DNA from: UBA4582 sp013204195
GTDB lineage: Bacteria > Pseudomonadota > Gammaproteobacteria > Pseudomonadales > Azotimanducaceae
Direction of reading: 5' to 3'
NCBI GenBank assembly: GCA_963925735.1
Contig: CAWUUH010000021.1
Span: forward strand, 25,827 to 89,826
DNA length: 64,000 nucleotides
The position numbers and the translations under genes are program-made. Position 1 is the stretch's first letter, and each line of letters starts with the position of its first letter. Positions 18,354-27,076 of the stretch are shown here, piece by piece. The notes under the pieces were generated by a model. It worked only from the letters and a program-made list of their open reading frames with translations. It was not told the origin of the DNA and searched no databases.

Positions 18354-19448
18354 ATGAAATCCTTTAACTGCCAGCTCTGCGGCCAACCCGTCTATTTTGA
18401 GAATGACCAATGCTTGAGCTGCGGCAGCACCCTGGGCTACCTGTCGGATGAACACAACCTGGTAGCGCTGCAGAGGCAGGCTGATGGGCTGTTGTACCCG
18501 CTATCGAACAACCCACGGGGCGCCGGTTATCGGCTCTGTCAAAATGCCGCAACCTGGCAAGCTTGCAACTGGCTGGTTCCTGCGGATAGCCCCGACGCTT
18601 ATTGCCGTTCCTGCAGCCTCAACGAGATAGTGCCCGATCTGACGGTCACCGCCAATATCCCCTTGTGGATCAAACTTGAAGCAGGCAAACGCCGACTCCT
18701 ATACAGCCTGCTTCGGCTAGGCCTGCCCGTTGTCAGCAAAAAAACGCATCCCAAGGGCGGCCTAGGGTTTCGCTTCTTGAAGGACCCAACAGCCAGCTTT
18801 AGAGAAAGCCAACGAGTCCTCACCGGACACTCAAAAGGGATCATCACGATCAACCTCGCCGAAGCCGACGACGCTGAGCGAGAACGTCGGCGCCTCGATC
18901 TAAACGAGGTTTACCGCACAGTCCTCGGCCATTTCCGTCACGAAAGTGGTCATCATTATTGGCAACAGCTGATCGCTAACTCGCCAGACCTGACTGAGTT
19001 TCGAGCACTATTTGGCGATGAGCAAGCCGACTATGATGCGGCCATCAGCCGCCACTATAACCAGGGACCACAACCAGGCTGGAAGGTGCAATATATCAGC
19101 GCCTACGCCAGCGCCCATCCCTTAGAGGACTGGGCAGAGTCCTGGGCGCACTTCATGACTATCGTCGACTCGCTGGAGACCGCCACCGAATCGGGCGTGG
19201 TGATTACCCGCAATCGGTCAAAACAGTTGTTTGCGCCACTGGACAGCTATTGGGCATCAACATTCGATGAACTATTGGAACAATGGTTGCCCCTGACTTA
19301 TGCCATGAACAGCATCAATCGAAGCAGTGGCTATAGCGATTTTTATCCCTTTGTTCTATCCAGACCCGCCATCAACAAGCTGCGGTTTGTCCAAAAAATC
19401 GTTCGCAATGCGCGCTTTCAGTCACAGCAAGTGGATCAACGACGTTAA
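18354..19448 (+). CDS. Putative zinc-ribbon metallopeptidase
   Basis: A 364-residue protein. The N-terminal zinc ribbon has CQLCG and CLSCGS (residues 6-24) and a later CRSCS near 85. The central HESGHHYW is an HExxH-type zinc-protease motif at about residues 200-207. HPLEDWAESWAHFM, about 55 residues later, can supply the third ligand. This fits the 'putative zinc-binding metallopeptidase' family (zinc-ribbon plus Peptidase_Mx). No signal peptide is present, so it is cytoplasmic. The natural substrate is unknown. It is separated from tesB by about 110 nt. Confidence 0.85.
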   Translation: MKSFNCQLCGQPVYFENDQCLSCGSTLGYLSDEHNLVALQRQADGLLYPLSNNPRGAGYRLCQNAATWQACNWLVPADSPDAYCRSCSLNEIVPDLTVTANIPLWIKLEAGKRRLLYSLLRLGLPVVSKKTHPKGGLGFRFLKDPTASFRESQRVLTGHSKGIITINLAEADDAERERRRLDLNEVYRTVLGHFRHESGHHYWQQLIANSPDLTEFRALFGDEQADYDAAISRHYNQGPQPGWKVQYISAYASAHPLEDWAESWAHFMTIVDSLETATESGVVITRNRSKQLFAPLDSYWASTFDELLEQWLPLTYAMNSINRSSGYSDFYPFVLSRPAINKLRFVQKIVRNARFQSQQVDQRR

Positions 19449-19556
19449 CAACAGCCAATCGACTCTATTGATAAGGCCGCAGGCGCCTTGAGTTTGGTGC
19501 CGCAAAGCAAAATACTCACCGCCTCATCCCTTTTCAACCGCGTAGGAATTGCTGAT

Positions 19557-20411
19557 ATGGCGACCCAACCCGCCAGCCTAGTAGACGTATTAACCCTCAA
19601 GCCCGGCGAACAAGCAGATCATTTTATCGGCAGCGCCGAAGCCTATGGCGTGATTGGTATTTATGGCGGCCACTTTCTGGGTCAAGCCCTGGCCGCAGCG
19701 CTGGCCACCATCGAACCGAATAAGCTAGCGAATTCTCTGCACGGGTATTTTTTGCGACCCGGCATGCCGCAAGTGCCCATTATTTATCAGGTCAATCGCC
19801 TGCGTGACGGCCGAGGCTTTGCCACTCGCACCGTCACTGCCTATCAGCAAGCCAAGCCAGTATTCCACATGAGCGCCTCGTTCAAGGTTTTTGAACCCGG
19901 TGACGAGCACCAGAAGACCATGCCGGCGGTGCTCCCCGCCGCCGCTCTGATCGAGCGGCGAGAAGCGGCCGGTATCCCACCATTTCAGTTCCCCATGACC
20001 GCCGATGGTCGCGTGGACATGGAGTGGGCCAGCGAATCCTTTAACCCCGCACAATTCGTTGCTGGTCGCACACCGTGCCTACAGACCTGGATGCGAGCTA
20101 ACGTCCCCAATGACATCGACGCTCGACTCAGCCAGTGTGTGCTCGCGTTCCTGTCGGATGGCACTCTGATGTTCAATGCGGTATTACCCTACGGCCTACC
20201 CTTTCAGAGCCATCGATTGACCTCATTGGATCAGGCTGTCTGGTTCCATCGCCCGTGCAACCCAGCCGACTGGCTTTTGTTCGACCAACGCAGCACGGCG
20301 GCGGCTGATTCGCGGGGTATGAATGAAGGTGAGGTTTATACGGCTGATGGACAACTTATTCTCACTGTCGCGCAAGAGTCCATGTTGCGCCGTAACGTTA
20401 ACCCGGCCTGA
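19557..20411 (+). CDS. tesB: Acyl-CoA thioesterase II
   Basis: A 284-residue double-hotdog thioesterase that hydrolyses medium- and long-chain acyl-CoA. N-terminal GGHFLGQALAAA and SLHGYFLRPG and C-terminal SLDQAVWFHRP with DWLLFDQRS are TesB signatures. The Asp in AFLSDGTL and the Gln in VAQESMLRR supply residues of the Asp-Thr-Gln active site. An upstream reading starts at 19488, but ATG 19557, with TAGGA about 10 nt before it, gives the normal N-terminus. It may recycle CoA in the fatty-acid metabolism implied by its neighbours. Confidence 0.92.
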   Translation: MATQPASLVDVLTLKPGEQADHFIGSAEAYGVIGIYGGHFLGQALAAALATIEPNKLANSLHGYFLRPGMPQVPIIYQVNRLRDGRGFATRTVTAYQQAKPVFHMSASFKVFEPGDEHQKTMPAVLPAAALIERREAAGIPPFQFPMTADGRVDMEWASESFNPAQFVAGRTPCLQTWMRANVPNDIDARLSQCVLAFLSDGTLMFNAVLPYGLPFQSHRLTSLDQAVWFHRPCNPADWLLFDQRSTAAADSRGMNEGEVYTADGQLILTVAQESMLRRNVNPA

Positions 20412-20416
20412 GGCGT

Positions 20417-20422
20417 TATAAT
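20417..20422 (+). promoter_or_regulatory. Possible -10 box after tesB
   Basis: A TATAAT lies 5 nt after the tesB stop and 77 nt before the start of the exported SnoaL-like gene. No convincing -35 is found at 16-18 nt, so confidence is low. Confidence 0.3.
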
Positions 20423-20499
20423 CACATCTCTTAACTATCAAGGGTCGGTGCCGTCTGCCGAGCCTATTCGCCCATAAGTTGGCCCATGAGAACTTTGAT

Positions 20500-21012
20500 A
20501 TGCGCTGGATAATCTTATTTTTCGTCATCTGCACCAGTCACCTGATCCAAGTCCAGGCTGCTACGCCAACGCCTGATCAACGACACACCTTTAACGCCTT
20601 GCTCGATGGTTTTCATCAAGCGGCTGCCAAGGCTGATTTTGATGATTACTTCAATCGCTTCAGCGAAGGCGGTATCTTTATGGGCACCGATGCCAGCGAA
20701 CGCTGGACGGTGCCGGCATTCAAGGATTATGCCCGTGCCAGTTTCGAGCAAGGAAAAGGCTGGACCTACCTGCCCCTAGAGCGCCACATCAGCATTGCTG
20801 ACCAAGGTCAGATCGCTTGGTTTGATGAAATTCTCGACAATGCTCGCCTCGGGCGCTGTCGCGGTACTGGGGTGCTTACGCGAATTGATGGCGCCTGGAA
20901 GATTAGCCACTACAGCTTGACGCTCCTGATCCCCAATAGCATTGCCGCTGCCGTCGGCGAACAGACCCTGCAGGCGGATCGCGCGGCGGCCGTACCTGAC
21001 GACGCGTCTTAA
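20500..21012 (+). CDS. Exported SnoaL/DUF4440-like NTF2-fold protein
   Basis: A 170-residue protein with an N-terminal signal peptide (MRWIILFFVICTSHL, cleavage near VQA-ATP). An NTF2-like domain follows: a long first helix HTFNALLDGFHQAAAKADFD, then GGIFMGTDASERW, ERHISIADQGQIAWF and GVLTRIDGAWKISHYSLT. This cone fold is common in SnoaL-like and DUF4440 proteins. No catalytic set is obvious, so its ligand is unknown. It likely acts in the periplasm. It is followed 6 nt later by the YchJ-like gene. Confidence 0.8.
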   Translation: MRWIILFFVICTSHLIQVQAATPTPDQRHTFNALLDGFHQAAAKADFDDYFNRFSEGGIFMGTDASERWTVPAFKDYARASFEQGKGWTYLPLERHISIADQGQIAWFDEILDNARLGRCRGTGVLTRIDGAWKISHYSLTLLIPNSIAAAVGEQTLQADRAAAVPDDAS

Positions 21013-21018
21013 GACGAT

Positions 21019-21435
21019 ATGGCGATCCCCAGTGACAATCTGATACTGAACCAGAACTGCCCCTGTGGTCAGCAACGTCCACTCAGAAACTGCTGTGGCG
21101 CCTTCATCTTCACACCCGCTACCGCGCCCACTGCCGAGACGCTGATGCGGTCGCGCTATACGGCATTTTATCTGAGTGAGGCCGACTATCTGCTGACGAC
21201 CTGGCATCCCTCGACCCGCCCCAAGACATTGACATTTGACGCCGCTCAACATTGGCTGGGTCTCAAGATCATCGCCTGTCAAGGGGGGCAAGGGAGCGAC
21301 AGTCACGGTCAAGTGGAGTTTCTGGCACGCTACAAAATCCAAGGCCGCGCTTATCGCCTGCAGGAAACCAGCCGTTTTCTGCATCTTGCCGAGGGCTGGG
21401 TCTACCTTGATGGTGATATACGCGACAATGCCTGA
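21019..21435 (+). CDS. YchJ family SEC-C motif protein
   Basis: A 138-residue protein with an N-terminal zinc-binding SEC-C motif, CPCGQQRPLRNCCG (residues 14-27). The YchJ middle region follows: AETLMRSRYTAFYLSEADYLLTTWH, split here into RSRYTAFYL and a domain resembling NTF2. YchJ proteins are widespread in Gammaproteobacteria and of unknown function. It starts 6 nt after the previous stop, so the two are probably co-transcribed. Confidence 0.9.
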   Translation: MAIPSDNLILNQNCPCGQQRPLRNCCGAFIFTPATAPTAETLMRSRYTAFYLSEADYLLTTWHPSTRPKTLTFDAAQHWLGLKIIACQGGQGSDSHGQVEFLARYKIQGRAYRLQETSRFLHLAEGWVYLDGDIRDNA

Positions 21436-21568
21436 TACGGGCATTAATATCCGTCGTCGTATCAGGCGAATGTCAGTTGACGGCTCTTGCCCAGGCATGA
21501 CTTAATAACCTGCTTACATTCAGGCCAGCCAGCCAACTCACGACCTGAAAAATGGAGAATATCACCCT

Positions 21569-22222
21569 ATGCGAGTCAGTGAAGCCGTCAACCAACGTAG
21601 ATCGATTCGTGCCTTTCTGGACAAGCCGGTTGAGTCTCAGATTCTAGAAGAATTACTCATCAAGGCCGCTCGCGCGCCGTCTGGTGGCAATGTCCAACCC
21701 TGGCGAGTTTATGTGGTCAATGGTCCGGCGATGGCGCGTTTTCGAGATTTTCGTGACAGCCGCAAAGCCCCGGAGGCCGCCGCTTATGAGATCTATCCCC
21801 AAGGCTTAACCGAACCTTATCGCTCGTCACGCTTTAAGGTCGGCGAGGACATGTATAGTCTGCTGGGCATACCCCGCGAGGATCGTGGCGCACGTATCCG
21901 CCGTCTGATGGAAAATTACAACTTCTTCGGCGCGCCCGCGGCGATCTTCTGTTTTGTGGACAAGCAGATGGGTCCGCCTCAATGGTCTGACCTGGGTATG
22001 TTTCTGCAGACCTTCATGCTGCTCGCCACCGAAGCCGGCCTGGACACTTGTGCGCAAGAGGCTTGGGCCGCTCGACCGGATACCGTCGCTGAATTCGTTG
22101 GCGCACCGCCAGAACAAATGCTCTTTTGCGGAGTTGCCATCGGCTTTCAAGACCCAGCGGCGCCGGTCAACAGTCTGGTCTCAGAGCGAGAACCTCTGAA
22201 TGGTTTTGCGACATTTCTGTGA
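21569..22222 (+). CDS. Nitroreductase family FMN protein
   Basis: A 217-residue oxidoreductase. The N-terminal VNQRRSIRAFLDKPV and APSGGNVQPWRVYVV are FMN-binding nitroreductase signatures. WSDLGMFLQTFMLLATEAGLDT and the late GVAIGF match the family core. Such enzymes reduce quinones, nitroaromatics or enones with NAD(P)H. A GGAG ribosome site lies about 15 nt before the ATG, with AATGGAGAATATCACCCT between. It stands alone between the YchJ-like and MFS genes. Confidence 0.9.
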   Translation: MRVSEAVNQRRSIRAFLDKPVESQILEELLIKAARAPSGGNVQPWRVYVVNGPAMARFRDFRDSRKAPEAAAYEIYPQGLTEPYRSSRFKVGEDMYSLLGIPREDRGARIRRLMENYNFFGAPAAIFCFVDKQMGPPQWSDLGMFLQTFMLLATEAGLDTCAQEAWAARPDTVAEFVGAPPEQMLFCGVAIGFQDPAAPVNSLVSEREPLNGFATFL

Positions 22223-22371
22223 CTTTTATTGACAGTACCAGCACCGTTGATAATGTGCTTTTATCCTTCGGCCTTTGGCGCCCAAGGCTTCACTGGTCGC
22301 GGGCTTCGATAATGCCGTCAACAACATCTTAACGATGTACCAACCAGCACGGTTTTCGGAGTCAGCTTTTT

Positions 22372-23703
22372 ATGTCTGAGGCACCAAGTCAGGAAGAGGC
22401 GCAACTCGCCAGCACAGAAAAACCGCCGTTATACACCAAGCCGTATACCCACTATGTGCTTGGTATTCTGACCGTAGTCTACGTCTTTAACTTTATCGAT
22501 CGGCAGATCCTGGCCATTCTGGCCCAATCGATTAAGGTCGATCTGGGCTTGTCCGATACTCAGATTGGCGCTCTCAGCGGCATCGCCTTCGGTATTTTTT
22601 ATGCGGTGTTAGGTATACCCATCGCCAGGCTCGCGGACAAATATTCACGGGTTAATATTATTTCGATTTGTCTGGGAATCTGGAGTCTGATGACTGCCTT
22701 GTCGGGTTTGGCCGGTAACTTCTGGCAATTACTGGCCGCGCGCATCGGCGTCGGTATCGGCGAGGCCGGCGGCAGCCCACCGTCGCATTCGTTGATTGCG
22801 GATTATTTCCCCGTCACTGGCCGTGCCAGCGCTCTGGGCATCTATGCCCTGGGTATTCCTATCGGGATTTTATTTGGCAACTTTGCCGGCGGCTGGATCG
22901 ATCAGTATTTTGGCTGGCGTAACGCGTTCATGCTCGTTGGCATACCGGGCATCGTCCTCGCTATCATTCTCAAGCTAACGATCAAGGAACCACCGCGCGG
23001 CTACTCTGAGGGCCGCGTACCTGACACCAAGGCCATTCCCTTCAAAGAGGTTGTCCGCACTATGTGGGCGTTCAAATCTTTTCGCCAAATCGCTTTTGGC
23101 GCGGCAACCCAAGCCTTTGTGGGTTATGGCGCTATCGCCTGGATGCCTTCATTTTTGATGCGTGCCCATGGCATGACCAGTGGCGAGGTTGGTACTGCCC
23201 TGGGACTCATTATCGGTATTGCTGGCGGTATCGGCACCTTGAGCGGCGGCTTTCTGGCTGACAAGCTAGGCAGCAAAAATGTTCGCTGGTATATGTGGAT
23301 ACCTGCCTGTGGATTTCTAGTGGCCGTACCCTTCAGTATCGGCGTATTTACCATCGACAGCCTCTATGTGATCCTCGCCCTGTATACGATACCGGCATTA
23401 CTCAGCAACCTGTATACAGGCCCAACCTTCGGCATGACGCAGTCTCTGGCACCGCTGGCGATGCGGGCGGCGGCGTCAGCGCTGTTGCTATTCATCATCA
23501 ACATTATTGGCTTGGTCTTCGGTCCAACCACGGTCGGTATTCTCAGCGATGTGTTTCAATCTCTGTTTGCGATGAATGATGTCAAGTCACTGCAAACGGC
23601 GCTGCTGATTTGTAGCTTTGTCTACCTGATCTCTTTTTGGAATTATTATATGGCCGGCAAGCATCTCCCTGGCGATCTTGCCAGGGCGCAAGCTGCCGAA
23701 TAA
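22372..23703 (+). CDS. MFS transporter, spinster-like
   Basis: A 443-residue major facilitator with twelve predicted transmembrane helices. The loop motif RLADKYSRVNIIS between helices 2 and 3, and GVGIGEAGGSPPSHSLIADYF in helices 4-5 (split here as GIGEAGGSPPSHSL), are typical of spinster-type carriers often encoded near hydrophobic-compound and sterol catabolism genes. Both ends are cytoplasmic. The substrate cannot be predicted. It is followed 24 nt later by the globin-like gene. Confidence 0.9.
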   Translation: MSEAPSQEEAQLASTEKPPLYTKPYTHYVLGILTVVYVFNFIDRQILAILAQSIKVDLGLSDTQIGALSGIAFGIFYAVLGIPIARLADKYSRVNIISICLGIWSLMTALSGLAGNFWQLLAARIGVGIGEAGGSPPSHSLIADYFPVTGRASALGIYALGIPIGILFGNFAGGWIDQYFGWRNAFMLVGIPGIVLAIILKLTIKEPPRGYSEGRVPDTKAIPFKEVVRTMWAFKSFRQIAFGAATQAFVGYGAIAWMPSFLMRAHGMTSGEVGTALGLIIGIAGGIGTLSGGFLADKLGSKNVRWYMWIPACGFLVAVPFSIGVFTIDSLYVILALYTIPALLSNLYTGPTFGMTQSLAPLAMRAAASALLLFIINIIGLVFGPTTVGILSDVFQSLFAMNDVKSLQTALLICSFVYLISFWNYYMAGKHLPGDLARAQAAE

Positions 23704-23727
23704 ACCGTAACTCAAGAGTAGGATAAA

Positions 23728-24120
23728 ATGGCTGAAGACTTGGTATACACCTCCTTTGAGATGGCGGCAGAGATTGGCGGCGACATAGCGCCGGCAATCT
23801 ACGCCAACTACTTCGCGCGCTGCCCTGGCTCGCAAGCATTGATGTCGCATATTGACGATCTTGTCAGAGGTAAAATGCTTGAGGAAGTCTATCGGCTACT
23901 GATGCTTGAGGACTACTGCGAGGAACAAGGTTATCTGAACTTCGAGATAAAAAATCACAAGTTGGCTTACAGCGTTGAAGCCAACATGTATGGCAACTTA
24001 CTAGCCGCAATCCAGGATACGGTTCGCAGCACCCTCGGCGAGTCTTGGCAGCCGGCCTTTGAAGCCGCCTGGCAGCAGCGAGTCGGCGACTTGATGCAGG
24101 AGATCAATGCACGGATATAA
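23728..24120 (+). CDS. Divergent globin-like protein
   Basis: A 130-residue all-helical protein that reads like a bacterial single-domain globin. It has an A-B helix region with YANYFARCPGSQALM, a candidate proximal His77 in EIKNHKLAYSV, then a G helix (YGNLLAAIQDTVRSTLG) and an H helix (FEAAWQQRVGDLMQEI). The ESWQPAFEAAW turn is the most globin-like part. No clear distal Gln or Tyr set is obvious, so haem binding needs proof. It may be co-transcribed with the MFS gene. GAGTAGGATAAA supplies a ribosome site. Confidence 0.65.
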   Translation: MAEDLVYTSFEMAAEIGGDIAPAIYANYFARCPGSQALMSHIDDLVRGKMLEEVYRLLMLEDYCEEQGYLNFEIKNHKLAYSVEANMYGNLLAAIQDTVRSTLGESWQPAFEAAWQQRVGDLMQEINARI

Positions 24121-24156
24121 GAATTCCCATCAGCGATGCCCCCCGAGCCTCTGACT

Positions 24157-24546
24157 TCAGAGTCTATCTGTTAGCGTGATCTCAAGCATTGCTCGCTGAT
24201 CATAACGGCCGGCTATTTTTGACAGCAGGTTGGTCAAGCGCATCTGCCAACCATACTTGTTGGTGAACTGCTTATAGACTCGGCCAATTAATACCGAGTC
24301 GGTGACGATGCTGGCCTTGCCCGCAAGCCAGTCACCTTGTCGAACGTTGCCGCTATAGTTGCAGGCAGCAATACGCACCCGGGGATGATTTCGAATTCGC
24401 TTAACCTTGCCAGCCCCGGCCTCGGAAAACACGTAATAGCGCCCGTCTAGCTCTGCGACCCAAACAGGCGTGAGCACTTCAACTCCGCTCTTACGGTAGG
24501 TCGCCAGACTGACGTAGGGTGTCGTCGAGGGGCTGAAAGAATCCAT
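24157..24546 (-). CDS. PPOX-class (pyridoxamine-phosphate-oxidase-fold) protein
   Basis: A split-barrel flavin/F420-type protein of about 129 residues. VSLATYRKSGVEVLTPVWVAELDG and YYVFSEAGAGKVKRIRNHPRV (given in pieces) follow the pattern of PPOX-class enzymes that take FMN or F420. MDSFSPSTTPYVSL is a normal N-terminus; an ATG five codons earlier (24561) is the alternative. Since F420 is rare in Gammaproteobacteria, FMN or haem is the likelier cofactor. It is convergent with the globin-like gene. Confidence 0.8.
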   Translation of the reverse strand: MDSFSPSTTPYVSLATYRKSGVEVLTPVWVAELDGRYYVFSEAGAGKVKRIRNHPRVRIAACNYSGNVRQGDWLAGKASIVTDSVLIGRVYKQFTNKYGWQMRLTNLLSKIAGRYDQRAMLEITLTDRL

Positions 24547-24631
24547 GGCGTGCGCCTGCAAGAGTGATGCGTGAATGAGCCGTCATCGGTCGAGCCCAGT
24601 GTATCCCAATCAATAGAGATCTGCAGTGCCG

Positions 24632-25123
24632 TCAGGTGACACCAGGATCAGACAACACATCAGCGCGGTAGAGAAATTGATAAACGGCGGCCTGCAGCCG
24701 CTGCACTTTACTGTCCAGATCAATGGTTTCACCCATATAACCTGGCGGATCCCCGCACAGATTGCGAATTCTCAGACTACAGTCCAGATTCCGGCACATG
24801 GCGTTGCCAATCGTTACCCGACCATCGGTACCTCGCACCAACGTACTGAACATGGCAGTGCCATTAGTCCGGTGAACGTGGTTGCACCAACTGCACATTT
24901 CATAGCGACGGCGACGACTGGTGGTCTGGCTGCGACGCAACACAAGGCCGCGCAACTCACCATTGGTGAGCGGCATCACGACGTAACCGCGATGTCCTGC
25001 TGGATGAACCCAACCAAAATAATCGCGTACGGTCCAATCCACCTGCTGTAAGTTAGGCACAACAGGCTTACGTTTTTCCCAGGGAAAAGCGCCGCGTAAC
25101 TGCTCGGCAACCAACGGCTGCAT
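24632..25123 (-). CDS. FBP-domain (treble-clef zinc finger) protein
   Basis: A 163-residue protein matching the C-terminal zinc-finger domain family named after FBP/EF-G-binding protein. CSWCNHVH (about residues 77-84) and a later MCRNLDCSLRIRN give four Cys in a treble-clef arrangement, flanked by RDYFGWVHPAGHRGYVV and a C-terminal helix. The relatives bind EF-G and relieve fusidic acid stalling, but stand-alone proteobacterial versions are uncharacterised, so a ribosome-linked role is inference only. Confidence 0.8.
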   Translation of the reverse strand: MQPLVAEQLRGAFPWEKRKPVVPNLQQVDWTVRDYFGWVHPAGHRGYVVMPLTNGELRGLVLRRSQTTSRRRRYEMCSWCNHVHRTNGTAMFSTLVRGTDGRVTIGNAMCRNLDCSLRIRNLCGDPPGYMGETIDLDSKVQRLQAAVYQFLYRADVLSDPGVT

Positions 25124-25229
25124 TAGGATATCGACTTGAACATGGGTCTATAATAACGCAGAACACCGGTGGCGAGTCAAATCCCGCTCATCAAAACCTG
25201 CCATCAAAACCCGCACATCAGAACCACTA

Positions 25230-25238
25230 GGGGGGGGG
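25230..25238. repeat. G9 homopolymer in an intergenic spacer
   Basis: Nine consecutive G lie in the 171-bp spacer between the FBP-domain and ComEA-like genes. Just upstream (25179-25216) are degenerate CATCAAAACC repeats. The tract could vary in length by slippage; it is also a place where assembly error is plausible. Confidence 0.6.
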
Positions 25239-25294
25239 TCGAGCCCACCAATAGGCAGGCCGCCCAGATCCTTTCAATAATGCGATCAGTCAGT

Positions 25295-25591
25295 CTATCG
25301 GCTACTCGTCACCTCGTCGTCGATGCGAATTCTCGCCTCATTTTTCAACACCGTACTTTTACCGATGCCCTTAACGGCGGTCAGCTCTTCTGCCACATAA
25401 AACCGACCATGTTGCTCACGATAAGCAACAATCGCTTTCGCCTTTTCAACGCCAACACCCACCAGAACGCTGGCTATCGTCTCTGCATCTGCCGAATTGA
25501 TATTCACCGACACGTCGTCATTGGCCATGCTCCACTGGGCAATACTCAGCACCAATACACTTACAAAAGTAAAAATGAGTCCCTTTTTCAT
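25295..25591 (-). CDS. ComEA-like helix-hairpin-helix protein
   Basis: A 98-residue exported protein. A signal peptide (KKGLIFTFVSVLVLSIA, cleavage near SMA-NDD) precedes a ComEA-type double HhH domain: VNINSADAETIASVL, GVGVEKAKAIVAYREQHG and VKGIGKSTVLKNEARI. Such proteins bind DNA in the periplasm and help pull in DNA during natural transformation. The ATG at 25591 is preferred because GAGGAGA is 6 nt upstream; the GTG one codon earlier is too close. Confidence 0.92.
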   Translation of the reverse strand: MKKGLIFTFVSVLVLSIAQWSMANDDVSVNINSADAETIASVLVGVGVEKAKAIVAYREQHGRFYVAEELTAVKGIGKSTVLKNEARIRIDDEVTSSR

Positions 25592-25819
25592 CACTGTCTC
25601 CTCGAGTTAATGTCAAAAACCATGCAGCTTGGAATTGTCTTGCCCCTCCACATTACAAAGAGGGCAACTCTGTCGCAGTAAGTGATGTCTTAAGTCTATG
25701 CGGGCGGTTGCACAGGACGGTGTACCGAAGATGGCGGACTCGCCCACCTACTTTACCCTGTTGGTGATGCAGTGATGGTGGTTGGGGGATCCCCAATCAG
25801 GCCGCCCTGAGGAAAAATC

Positions 25820-26989
25820 CTATTCGCCTTCCAGGCCAAAAATCGCGTGAATCGTGCCCCAACGTTTGCAGATCGGGCAGTGCCAGTGGAGCTTTTTACC
25901 TTCAAAACCACACTCGTGACAACGGTACACAGGCTTGTTGGCCACCAATGCCTCGGCGAAACTTCTCAGGATCGAGAGATTCTGCTTTGCAACACCCTGA
26001 GTATTATCCATGTGTAAATCGATTAGCTGAGTTAAGCCACGAATGGTCGGATGACGCTTGAGATGGTTGGCGATAAATTTCGACATCGCCTCATCCCCTG
26101 ACACCTCGCGGATACGCTGTGCTAAAGACAGAACAATTGAAATCGACGGTACCAGAAGCAGACACTGCTCCAAGTACGCTTGAACTGGCGCCGCGTTTGC
26201 ACCGCCTCGCTCTGATACCAGACGCAACAGCGGCAAAGATTCAGGTACATAGACCGGGTCTTGATCCTTTATGCGCAGCAGAGCTTTAAATGCCTCTGGA
26301 AACCGCTGTTCTTGGATCTCAAGCTCAGCGAGCAGAAGACTAGTACGGGGGTTTTTAGCGTCGTGGCCTATGCCATCGCGCAGCGCCCGGCGCGCCGCCT
26401 CGATATTTTTCCCCGCCAAATGACTCATGGCTAATTCGCAATAGTAATGAGAGATAGCCCGTTCATATTTCTCAGCCTCGTCGCCGACCGCCAGACGCTC
26501 GCCAGCCACGATCGCTTTCTGCCACTCTTTCTCGCGCTCATAGAGCTCGATAATCAGCACCAGGCTTTCCCGGCGAACCGCGCCCCTGAGTTGAGAGAGC
26601 TCAAGCAGTAATTTTTCGGCGCGATCCAACAAGCCTGCCAGTAAATAATCTCGAGCTAACTCCAACTGCACTTGGTGTATCACGTCTTGCCCGAATGCCG
26701 GATACCTGAGGATATTCTCGTGCACAACGACCGCTTTCTCAACATCGCCACGGCGGCGCAGCAGACTGCCAAGCGCTAAATGTGTGTCCAAGGTATCCGG
26801 ATTGACGCTCAGGTCCTGGATAAATCGCACCACGGCGCGATCAGGCTCTTCGTTCAGCAAATAATTCAAACCCGCATAATGGTCCAGCCCAGCAGACTGA
26901 GACGGCTTTCGCGGTTGCCGCCGACCTAGCCACCAGCCACTGGCAACGGCTGCTAAGACCAACAGGTATAACGGCCAGTTCTCAATCAT
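25820..26989 (-). CDS. lapB: LapB lipopolysaccharide assembly regulator (YciM)
   Basis: A 389-residue protein with an N-terminal membrane anchor (WPLYLLVLAAVASGWWLG), tandem TPR repeats over about 35-340, and a C-terminal rubredoxin-like knuckle with CHEC (near 357) and CPIC (near 372). In E. coli, LapB recruits LpxC to the FtsH protease and so limits lipid A synthesis. YAGLNYLLNEEPDRAVVRF is a strongly conserved start of the TPR part. It follows lapA on the same strand, 87 nt downstream, as in other Gammaproteobacteria. Confidence 0.95.
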   Translation of the reverse strand: MIENWPLYLLVLAAVASGWWLGRRQPRKPSQSAGLDHYAGLNYLLNEEPDRAVVRFIQDLSVNPDTLDTHLALGSLLRRRGDVEKAVVVHENILRYPAFGQDVIHQVQLELARDYLLAGLLDRAEKLLLELSQLRGAVRRESLVLIIELYEREKEWQKAIVAGERLAVGDEAEKYERAISHYYCELAMSHLAGKNIEAARRALRDGIGHDAKNPRTSLLLAELEIQEQRFPEAFKALLRIKDQDPVYVPESLPLLRLVSERGGANAAPVQAYLEQCLLLVPSISIVLSLAQRIREVSGDEAMSKFIANHLKRHPTIRGLTQLIDLHMDNTQGVAKQNLSILRSFAEALVANKPVYRCHECGFEGKKLHWHCPICKRWGTIHAIFGLEGE

Positions 26990-27076
26990 GGTTATTTAAC
27001 CATCCTAAAGGCGGCTGCAGGGACCGCTGTATGAATCACAGATTTTGTCCAAAATAAAATGTCCAGGCGCATCCCT

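Noticed and set aside
25140..25200. tRNA-like 3' end (CGAGTCAAATCCCGCTC)
   Set aside because: No acceptor, D or anticodon arms can be folded upstream, so it is not a tRNA.
25169..25681. 170-codon open frame on the plus strand
   Set aside because: It spans the ComEA-like gene in antisense and two spacers; the ComEA-like product is clearly the real one.
25782..25796. TTGGGG-GAT-CCCCAA hairpin after lapB as a terminator
   Set aside because: The stem is 6 bp with a short loop and no T tract on either strand; not enough to call.
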